Below, piece by piece: positions 1 to 5,948 of a stretch of 5,948 nucleotides of DNA. Below the pieces are notes generated by a model that worked only from the letters and a program-made list of their open reading frames with translations, had not been told where the DNA came from and made no database searches. The DNA is from Jatrophihabitans sp. (GTDB lineage: Bacteria; Actinomycetota; Actinomycetes; Mycobacteriales; Jatrophihabitantaceae), in the NCBI GenBank assembly GCA_004299665.1, contig SCQZ01000279.1, forward strand, positions 1 to 5,948, written 5' to 3'. Every line of letters starts with the position of its first letter. The first letter of the stretch is position 1. A program made the translations under genes and the position numbers.

Positions 1-64
1 TGGCCTGCGGGGCGCGCGGCAGGTCCTCGTCACCCTCGTCGTCGGGAACCGAATGCCGCCCCAT
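1..64 (-). CDS. N-terminus of unidentified MGRHS-type protein (partial)
   Basis: On the minus strand an ATG at 64-62 opens a frame that stays open to the left edge and reads MGRHSVPDDEGDEDLP, followed by a few more residues, 21 in all. An MGRHS start followed by an acidic, disordered stretch is, as I recall, frequent at the N-terminus of actinobacterial membrane or envelope proteins of several unrelated families, so it supports a real gene but not a function. Codon third positions are G or C in 18 of 21 codons. There is no clear Shine-Dalgarno sequence just upstream of the ATG, so translation may be leaderless or the start may differ. It is transcribed away from the metallopeptidase gene. The rest of the protein lies outside the window and no product can be named. 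Confidence 0.55.
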   Translation of the reverse strand, partial: MGRHSVPDDEGDEDLPRAPQA

Positions 65-70
65 AACGTC
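44..70 (+). promoter_or_regulatory. Candidate ECF-sigma-type promoter for the metallopeptidase operon
   Basis: GGGAACC at 44-50 and CGTC at 67-70 are separated by 16 bases. This resembles the AAC (-35) and CGT (-10) elements recognised by extracytoplasmic-function sigma factors. Transcription would start near 77-79, giving a leader of about 85 bases before the GTG at 164. The -35 element lies inside the start of the divergent gene. Control of an exported lipoprotein protease by an envelope-stress sigma factor would make sense, but this is a motif match only. I saw no better housekeeping promoter in 65-163. Confidence 0.3.
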
Positions 71-150
71 GAGTCTGTCAAAGGGCCGAGCCGGGAGCCG
101 ACCATGCCGCCCGCGCGGCGCGTCACGACCGCGGCGGCCGGGATCGACAG

Positions 151-155
151 GGAGG
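151..155 (+). promoter_or_regulatory. Ribosome binding site fixing the metallopeptidase start
   Basis: GGAGG stands 8 bases before the GTG at 164. In-frame ATG codons at 53 and 104 would add 37 or 20 residues in front of the signal peptide, have no comparable site, and the first would overlap the divergent gene. This decides for GTG 164. Confidence 0.75.
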
Positions 156-163
156 ATCGCGCG

Positions 164-1600
164 GTGTTGGGACGCCGGGGCCGCCTCTGGCAGGTGACGG
201 CGGCGGCGTGCGCCGCACTGGTGCTGGCCGGCTGCGCGCAGGTCGTGCGGGGCACGGGCTCGCGCGCGACCGCGCCGGACGCCGCGCTCGCGGTGACCGG
301 CGCCTCCGGCAGCCCGTTCGACGTCGCCGCCACGAACGCGCTCGCGGACGTGATGGACTTCTGGCGGGTGCAGTACCCGAAGGTCTCCGGCGGCCACGCG
401 CTGCCGCCGCTGAAGGGCGGGCTCTTCTCGGTCGACGGCAACCACGTCGTGCGCACCGGCGCGATCGACGGCCCGGCCGCGAAGGAGGCGTGCGCGTCCC
501 GCAAGCCCGCCTTCATCGTCGACAACGCCGCGTTCTGCCTGCTCGACGACTCGATCATCTGGGACCGCGCCCCGAACCACCTGATCGGCGTGCTGTTCGA
601 CCGCTACGGCCCGCTGCTCATGGGGCTGGTGTTCGCCCACGAGTTCGGGCACGCCATCCAGTTCCGCGTCGGCCCCAACGACAACGTGCCGACCGTCCTG
701 TCCGAGTCGCAGGCCGACTGCGCGGCCGGAGCCTGGGTCGCCTCCGCGCTCGCCGGTGACGCGCCGCACTTCCCGATCACGCCCGCGGACCTCGACCGGG
801 CGCTGAACGGGTACCTGCAGGTACGCGACAGCCCGCCCACCTCCACGCGGGGGATCTCCCACGGCAACGGCTTCGACCGGATCTCGGCCATCGCGGACGG
901 CATCGCCCACGGCGCCGCCTACTGCTTCGACCCGGCCTACCTGACGCGCACCATCACCGAACGCCCCTACACCACGGACTCGGACTACGCGGCCGGCGGC
1001 AACCAGTCGATCGGGTGGATCGCCGAGAAGCTGCCACCGGACCTCAACCGATTCTGGGCCCAGGCCGCCGCGTCGGTCGGCAGGACGTGGCAACCGGTCG
1101 CGCTGGCACAGGCCGACCACCCGAGGTGCGCGCCGAACGGCCCGAGCCAGGTCGGGTACTGCCCGGACGACAACACCGTGTACCTCAGCGCGGACTACGC
1201 GAAGACGGCCTACTACAGCCTGACGGACCGCTCGATCGACCGGCAGACGGGGGACGTCACCCTTGTCCCGGACCAGGCTGCGGACTTCGCGCTCGGCACC
1301 GTGCTGGTGATCGCCTGGGGCATGGCGGTGCGGCACCAACTGTTCGACCGCTCCCTGCAGGACACCGCCGCGCTGCGGGCCGCCAGTTGCTATGCGGGCG
1401 CGTACGCCCGGACGATCAACGTCGGGCAGGGGCAGCAGCCGGGCGAGATCCTGCTCTCGCCGCCGGACATGGACGAGGCGACCTCGGCCATGCTCAACCT
1501 CGTCGGCACCGAGGCGGCCTTCGGCGCCCGCGGCACGACCGGACTGCAACGCGTCCAGGACTTCGTCACGGGGTACACCGGCGGCCTGCCGGCCTGCTGA
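164..1600 (+). CDS. Lipoprotein, neutral zinc metallopeptidase family, with degenerate second domain
   Basis: Predicted exported, lipid-anchored zinc protease of 478 residues; its substrate is unknown. With the GTG start the N-terminus is a compact lipoprotein signal: basic MLGRRGR, a hydrophobic stretch, then lipobox LAGC with the modified Cys at residue 24. The catalytic motif is HEFGH at 159-163, followed by ESQADCAAGAW from 181, where Asp185 is the likely further metal ligand. HEFGH plus QADC-AG-W is the signature of the YpfJ-like 'putative neutral zinc metallopeptidase' family (PF04228). Residues 62-254 form the active domain. Residues 293-478 look like a diverged second copy without HExxH. 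The mature protein has nine cysteines: the lipid one and four in each copy. Family members such as YpfJ are much shorter, which fits the duplication. Mycobacterial LpqM is another lipoprotein metalloprotease and could be related; I could not test that. The gene is the first of an apparent run with tldD and tldE, 39 bases upstream of tldD. Confidence 0.85.
   Translation: MLGRRGRLWQVTAAACAALVLAGCAQVVRGTGSRATAPDAALAVTGASGSPFDVAATNALADVMDFWRVQYPKVSGGHALPPLKGGLFSVDGNHVVRTGAIDGPAAKEACASRKPAFIVDNAAFCLLDDSIIWDRAPNHLIGVLFDRYGPLLMGLVFAHEFGHAIQFRVGPNDNVPTVLSESQADCAAGAWVASALAGDAPHFPITPADLDRALNGYLQVRDSPPTSTRGISHGNGFDRISAIADGIAHGAAYCFDPAYLTRTITERPYTTDSDYAAGGNQSIGWIAEKLPPDLNRFWAQAAASVGRTWQPVALAQADHPRCAPNGPSQVGYCPDDNTVYLSADYAKTAYYSLTDRSIDRQTGDVTLVPDQAADFALGTVLVIAWGMAVRHQLFDRSLQDTAALRAASCYAGAYARTINVGQGQQPGEILLSPPDMDEATSAMLNLVGTEAAFGARGTTGLQRVQDFVTGYTGGLPAC
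347..925 (+). repeat. First (catalytic) copy of an internal protein duplication
   Basis: Residues 62-254 of the lipoprotein protease. The landmarks in order are D-V-M-D-F-W at 62-67, Cys110, Cys125, LVFAHEFGH ending at 163, QADCAAGAW with Cys186, then ITPADLDRA and GFDRISAIADG, ending in AAYC with Cys254. The same series recurs in residues 293-478. The similarity is at protein level; the DNA is well diverged, so the duplication is old. Confidence 0.6.
1040..1597 (+). repeat. Second, degenerate copy of the metallopeptidase domain
   Basis: Residues 293-478 of the lipoprotein protease. D-L-N-R-F-W at 293-298 matches D-V-M-D-F-W at 62. Cys322 and Cys333 (GYCPDDNTVYL) match Cys110 and Cys125. LVIA followed by WGMAV at 385-389 sits where LVFA-HEFGH sits in the first copy. 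AASCYAGAY with Cys409 matches QADCAAGAW, with Ser408 replacing Asp185. LSPPDMDEA matches ITPADLDRA. GLQRVQDFVTG ending in Cys478 matches GFDRISAIADG ending in Cys254. All metal ligands are lost, so this half is probably structural, substrate-binding or regulatory. Oddly, its GYCPDDNTVYL is closer to the family's usual YCP-D-VYL motif than the equivalent stretch in the active copy. Confidence 0.6.
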
Positions 1601-1624
1601 GCCCCCCGCGGCCGCCGGCTCCGT

Positions 1625-1630
1625 GAGAGG
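1625..1630 (+). promoter_or_regulatory. Ribosome binding site of tldD
   Basis: GAGAGG stands 9 bases before the ATG at 1640 and directly abuts a GTG at 1631 in the same frame. The spacing favours ATG 1640 over GTG 1631; the difference is three residues. Confidence 0.55.
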
Positions 1631-1639
1631 GTGAGGGGC

Positions 1640-3147
<1,508 letters not shown>

Positions 3148-3151
<4 letters not shown>

Positions 3152-4536
3152 GGCCGCAGCAGTTCGTCGAGGACGCGCTCGCCGCGTCCACCGCCGACGG
3201 CTGCGTCGTGATCGTGGCCGAGACCACCGCGGCCAACCTGCGCTGGGCGGCCAACGGCCTGACCACGAACGGGCAGTCGCAGTCGCGCTCGGTCACCGTC
3301 GTCTCGACGTTCGACGGCCCGCAGGGCAACGCGGCGGGCGTCGTCACCCGCTCGGTCGGCACCGGGGAGGAACTGGCCGCCCTCGTGCGCGCGTCCGAGG
3401 ACGCCGGCCGTGCCGCACCACCGGCCGACGACGCCGCACCCCTGGTGGCGGACTACGCGTCGGCGGACGACTGGGCCGCCGAGCCGGCCCGCACCGGCAT
3501 CGAGGTGTTCGCGCCGTTCGCCGAGGGCCTGGGCGAGGCGTTCGGTCGCTGGCGCGGCGCGGGCCTGGCGCTGTACGGGTACGCCGAGCACACCATGACC
3601 TCGACGTTCCTGGGCACGTCCGGCGGCTTGCGGCGCCGCTTCGACCAGCCGACCGGGAGCCTGACCGTGAACGGCAAGTCCGCCGACCTGGCGCGGTCGG
3701 CGTGGTCCGGTGCGCACACCGCCGACTTCGCCGACATCGACGTGGCGGCCGTCACCGCCCAGCTCGAACGGCGCCTGGCGTGGGCCGAGAAGCGCGTCGA
3801 CCTGCCGGCCGGGCGCTACGAGACCATCCTGCCGCCGACGGCCGTCGCCGACCTGATGATCTACGCCTACTGGACGGCCTCGGCCCGCGACGCCGAAGAG
3901 GGGCGCAGCGTCTACGCGGCCGGCGGCGGGGGTGGCACCCGCATCGGCGAGCGGCTCGGCGACCTGCCGCTGCGGCTGCACTCGGACCCGGACTACCCCG
4001 GTCTGGAGTGCCCGCCGTTCGCGGTGGCGACCTCGTCCCAGGGCGGCCTGATGTCGGTGTTCGACAACGGCACGCCCACGGGTCCGGTCGACTGGATCGG
4101 CGACGGCCGGCTGCGCGAACTGATCCGCACCCGGGCCTGGGCGGCCCGCACCGGCGCCGAGCCGCGACCACCGGTCGACAACCTGATCCTCGAGTCGCCC
4201 GGGGCCGGCGGCGACCTCGACAGCGTCATCGCCGGCACCGAGCGCGGCCTGCTGCTGACCTGCCTGTGGTACATCCGCGAGGTCGACCCGCAGACGCTCC
4301 TGCTCACCGGCCTGACGCGCGACGGCGTCTACCTGGTCGAGGACGGCGCCGTCACCGCCGCGGTGAACAACTTCCGGTTCAACGAGTCGCCGGTCGACCT
4401 GCTCGGCCGGATCACCGCGATCGGCCGCACCGAACGCACCCTCTCGCGGGAGTGGGGCGAGTACTTCCCGCGCACCGCGATGCCCGCCGTGCGTGTGCGG
4501 GATTTCAACATGTCCACGGTCAGCGCGGCCTCGTAG
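3148..4536 (+). CDS. tldE: TldE/PmbA-type non-catalytic partner of TldD
   Basis: Predicted 462-residue cytoplasmic partner of TldD. It belongs to the same superfamily (PmbA_TldD) but has no HExxxH motif. GRYETILPPTAVADL, starting at Gly222, lines up with GRYDLVIDPSNLWL of TldD starting at Gly247; counting on from there, Ile238, Tyr239 and Thr243 occupy the places of the TldD metal-site His263, Glu264 and His268. This matches the known division of labour: in E. coli TldD/TldE only TldD binds zinc, and TldE completes the chamber. The glycine-rich stretch YAAGGGGG near 254 and FNESP near the C-terminus are visible but I assign them no role. The GTG start overlaps the tldD stop (GTGA) and has a GGAGG site. 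The same frame is open upstream to 2860, but that part is a shadow of tldD. A hairpin follows the TAG stop directly. Confidence 0.88.
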
Positions 4537-4568
4537 CGGGCCGGTGTGAGCAGTCCCGCACCGTCCCG
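4537..4568 (+). terminator. Hairpin directly after tldE, probable terminator
   Basis: The arm CGGGCCGGTG (4537-4546) pairs with CACCGTCCCG (4559-4568): nine of ten positions pair, with one C/T mismatch, around a 12-base loop. The stem begins on the first base after the tldE stop codon. The tail (ATTCGTTCTGAT) has no run of T, as is common for terminators in high-GC actinobacteria. Position and stem length make an end of the peptidase-tldD-tldE transcript likely. Confidence 0.55.
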
Positions 4569-4573
4569 ATTCG

Positions 4574-4601
4574 TTCTGATAACGCTTACAGCGGGTAGAT
4601 T
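4574..4601 (+). promoter_or_regulatory. Candidate pckG promoter
   Basis: TAGATT at 4596-4601 fits the actinobacterial -10 form TAnnnT. It lies in the least GC-rich part of the intergenic region. A weak -35 candidate, TTCTGA at 4574-4579, is 16 bases upstream. Transcription would begin near 4608, giving a leader of about 80 bases. A promoter is expected here because a hairpin separates pckG from tldE; the exact elements are uncertain. Confidence 0.3.
4576..4591. promoter_or_regulatory. Imperfect palindrome upstream of pckG, possible operator
   Basis: CTGATAACGCTTACAG is an imperfect inverted repeat centred on CG, with matching CTG/CAG ends and 10 of 16 positions symmetric. Its form recalls operators of LacI-family regulators. 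It falls where the spacer of the candidate pckG promoter would be. The symmetry is modest and the regulator is unknown. Confidence 0.2.
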
Positions 4602-4676
4602 CCGCCGTATTCCCACGGCAACCGCGCCGCCCGTGCCCCACGGCACGTCGTAGGCGCGCAGTCGGCGTTGACTGGC

Positions 4677-4682
4677 GAGGAG
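4677..4682 (+). promoter_or_regulatory. Ribosome binding site of pckG
   Basis: GAGGAG followed by AA stands 6 bases before the ATG at 4689 and settles that start. Confidence 0.75.
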
Positions 4683-4688
4683 AACCGC

Positions 4689-5948
4689 ATGACGACCACC
4701 GTTCCCGGGCTCGAGGCGGCCCCGACGACGCATTCCGGACTGCTGAGCTGGGTGCGCGAGTGCGCCGAACTGCTGCAGCCGGACCGTGTCGAGTGGGTCG
4801 ACGGCTCGCCCGAGGAGTGGACGCGGCTCACCGATCTGCTCGTCGCGAACGGCACCTTCCGCAGGCTCGACGAGGACAAGAAGCCCAACAGCTTCTGGTG
4901 CGCCTCGGACCCCGCCGACGTCGCGCGCGTCGAGGGACGCACCTACATCTGCAGCCTCGAGGAGCGCGACGCCGGGCCCACCAACAACTGGATGGACCCC
5001 GCCGAGATGAAGGCCATCCTCACCGACCTGTTCCGCGGCGCGATGCGCGGTCGCACCATGTACGTCCTGCCCTACTGCATGGGTCCGCTGAGCGCCGAGC
5101 AGCCGATGCTGGGCGTGGAGATCACCGACTCGCCGTACGTCGTCGTCTCGATGCACATCATGGCCCGCACCGGGACGAAGGCCCTCGAGTTGTTCACCAA
5201 GGACGGCGTCGAGCAGTTCTACGTCCCCGGCCTGCACTCGGTCGGCGCCCCGCTGGCGCCCGGTCAGGCCGACGTCCCGTGGCCGTGCAACGAGACCAAG
5301 TACATCGTGCAGTTCCCCGAGGAGCGCGCGATCTGGTCCTACGGCTCCGGCTACGGCGGCAACGCCCTGCTGGGCAAGAAGTGCTACTCGCTGCGCATCG
5401 CCTCGGTGAAGGCCCGCGACGAGGGCTGGATGGCCGAGCACATGCTCATCGCCAAGCTGATCTCGCCCGAGAACAGGTCGTACTACATCGCGGCGGCGTT
5501 CCCGTCGGCCTGCGGCAAGACCAACCTCGCCATGCTGGAACCGGCCCTGCCCGGCTGGCGCCTGGAGACCGTCGGCGACGACATCGCGTGGATCCGGGTC
5601 GGGGAGGACGGCCGCTTCTACGCGGTGAACCCCGAGAACGGCTTCTTCGGCGTCGCTCCGGGGACCGACTACCACACCAACCCGAACGCGATGCGCACCA
5701 TCGACAAGGGCAACTCGATCTTCACGAACACCGCCCTCACCGACGACGGCGACGTGTGGTGGGAGGGCATGGGCTCCGAGCCCCCCGCACACCTGACCTC
5801 CTGGAAGCAGCAGGACTGGACTCCCGGGTCGCAGGAGAAGGCCGCGCACCCGAACAGCCGGTACTGCACTCCGATCGCGCAGTGCCCGACCAAGGCCGAG
5901 GAGTACGACGACCCGCGCGGCGTGCCGCTGGACGCGATCTTCTTCGGG
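4689..5948 (+). CDS. pckG: Phosphoenolpyruvate carboxykinase, GTP type (partial, 3' end missing)
   Basis: Converts oxaloacetate and GTP to phosphoenolpyruvate, GDP and CO2 in the cytoplasm, the entry step of gluconeogenesis; in some actinobacteria it can also run in reverse. The first 420 of about 610 expected residues are present and the frame is open to the right edge. Visible landmarks are DVAR with Arg80 (PEP-binding Arg87 in the animal enzyme), GRTMYVLPY at 121-129, SGYGGN with Tyr222, GKKC at 229-232 with Lys231 and EHM with His251 as metal ligands, the P-loop and mobile cysteine AFPSACGKTN at 270-279 (Cys275, Lys277, Thr278), GDDIAW with metal ligand Asp298, NPENGFFGVAPGT, and HPNSRYCTP with Arg391. 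Lys231, His251, Cys275 and Asp298 all sit 13 residues before their rat counterparts, so the active site is intact. This is the GTP family, not the ATP family. It has its own ribosome binding site and apparently its own promoter. Confidence 0.97.
   Translation, partial: MTTTVPGLEAAPTTHSGLLSWVRECAELLQPDRVEWVDGSPEEWTRLTDLLVANGTFRRLDEDKKPNSFWCASDPADVARVEGRTYICSLEERDAGPTNNWMDPAEMKAILTDLFRGAMRGRTMYVLPYCMGPLSAEQPMLGVEITDSPYVVVSMHIMARTGTKALELFTKDGVEQFYVPGLHSVGAPLAPGQADVPWPCNETKYIVQFPEERAIWSYGSGYGGNALLGKKCYSLRIASVKARDEGWMAEHMLIAKLISPENRSYYIAAAFPSACGKTNLAMLEPALPGWRLETVGDDIAWIRVGEDGRFYAVNPENGFFGVAPGTDYHTNPNAMRTIDKGNSIFTNTALTDDGDVWWEGMGSEPPAHLTSWKQQDWTPGSQEKAAHPNSRYCTPIAQCPTKAEEYDDPRGVPLDAIFFG

Noticed and set aside
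76..81. TTGACA on the minus strand as a -35 box for the MGRHS gene
   Set aside because: It ends only 11 bases before the start codon, so transcription would begin inside the coding region. No TAnnnT lies at the right spacing.
53..163. N-terminal extension of the metallopeptidase to ATG 53 or ATG 104
   Set aside because: There is no ribosome binding site, it would push the lipoprotein signal up to 37 residues inward, and it overlaps the divergent gene. GTG 164 has GGAGG at ideal spacing.
1578..1618. CCGGCGGCC / GGCCGCCGG inverted repeat around the metallopeptidase stop codon as a terminator
   Set aside because: The nine-base stem is perfect, but it has a 23-base loop, no T tract and lies partly in coding sequence. 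Such pairings are common by chance at this GC content. At most it is a weak attenuator before tldD.
4668..4673. TTGACT as a -35 box for pckG
   Set aside because: It lies just upstream of the ribosome binding site, so the transcript would start inside the coding region.
4329..5849. Minus-strand open frame of 506 codons opposite pckG and the end of tldE
   Set aside because: It lies opposite unmistakable PEP carboxykinase, spans an intergenic region and has low-complexity content. It is a composition artefact.

Overview
The window is very GC-rich, with G or C at nearly every third codon position, GTG starts, strong GGAGG-type ribosome binding sites and a GTP-type PEP carboxykinase. Together these point to a high-GC actinobacterium. 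The lipoprotein N-terminus (Cys-Ala-Gln-Val-Val-x-Gly-Thr) and the MGRHS N-terminus of the leftmost gene resemble proteins of mycobacteria and Pseudonocardia relatives. That placement is an inference, and I cannot name a genus.

Layout. Bases 1-64 hold the first 21 codons of a minus-strand gene of unknown function (MGRHS-type N-terminus) that runs off the left edge. A divergent gap of 99 bases (65-163) separates it from a plus-strand run of three genes: a lipoprotein of the neutral zinc metallopeptidase family (164-1600), tldD (1640-3151) and tldE/pmbA (3148-4536). The metallopeptidase and tldD are 39 bases apart. The tldD stop and the tldE start overlap as GTGA, so these two are almost certainly translated together. 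A hairpin begins on the base after the tldE stop (4537-4568) and probably ends the transcript. A 152-base gap with a short, relatively AT-rich promoter-like stretch leads to pckG (4689 to the right edge), which is cut after 420 codons.

How the genes fit together. TldD and TldE form a known heteromeric cytoplasmic protease in which TldD carries the metal site and TldE does not. The upstream lipoprotein is a separate, exported metalloprotease, so the first three genes look like a small proteolysis cluster acting on both sides of the membrane; that functional link is inferred from position only. pckG is a housekeeping gluconeogenic enzyme with its own apparent promoter.

The most interesting signal is inside the lipoprotein protease. 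Its mature part appears to be two diverged copies of the same domain. The first copy has HEFGH and ADC; the second has lost the metal ligands but keeps four cysteines at equivalent places. These eight cysteines plus the lipid-bearing one are all the cysteines of the mature protein. I saw no CRISPR, mobile element, tRNA, rRNA or convincing new multi-gene system; the rest is ordinary chromosomal core.
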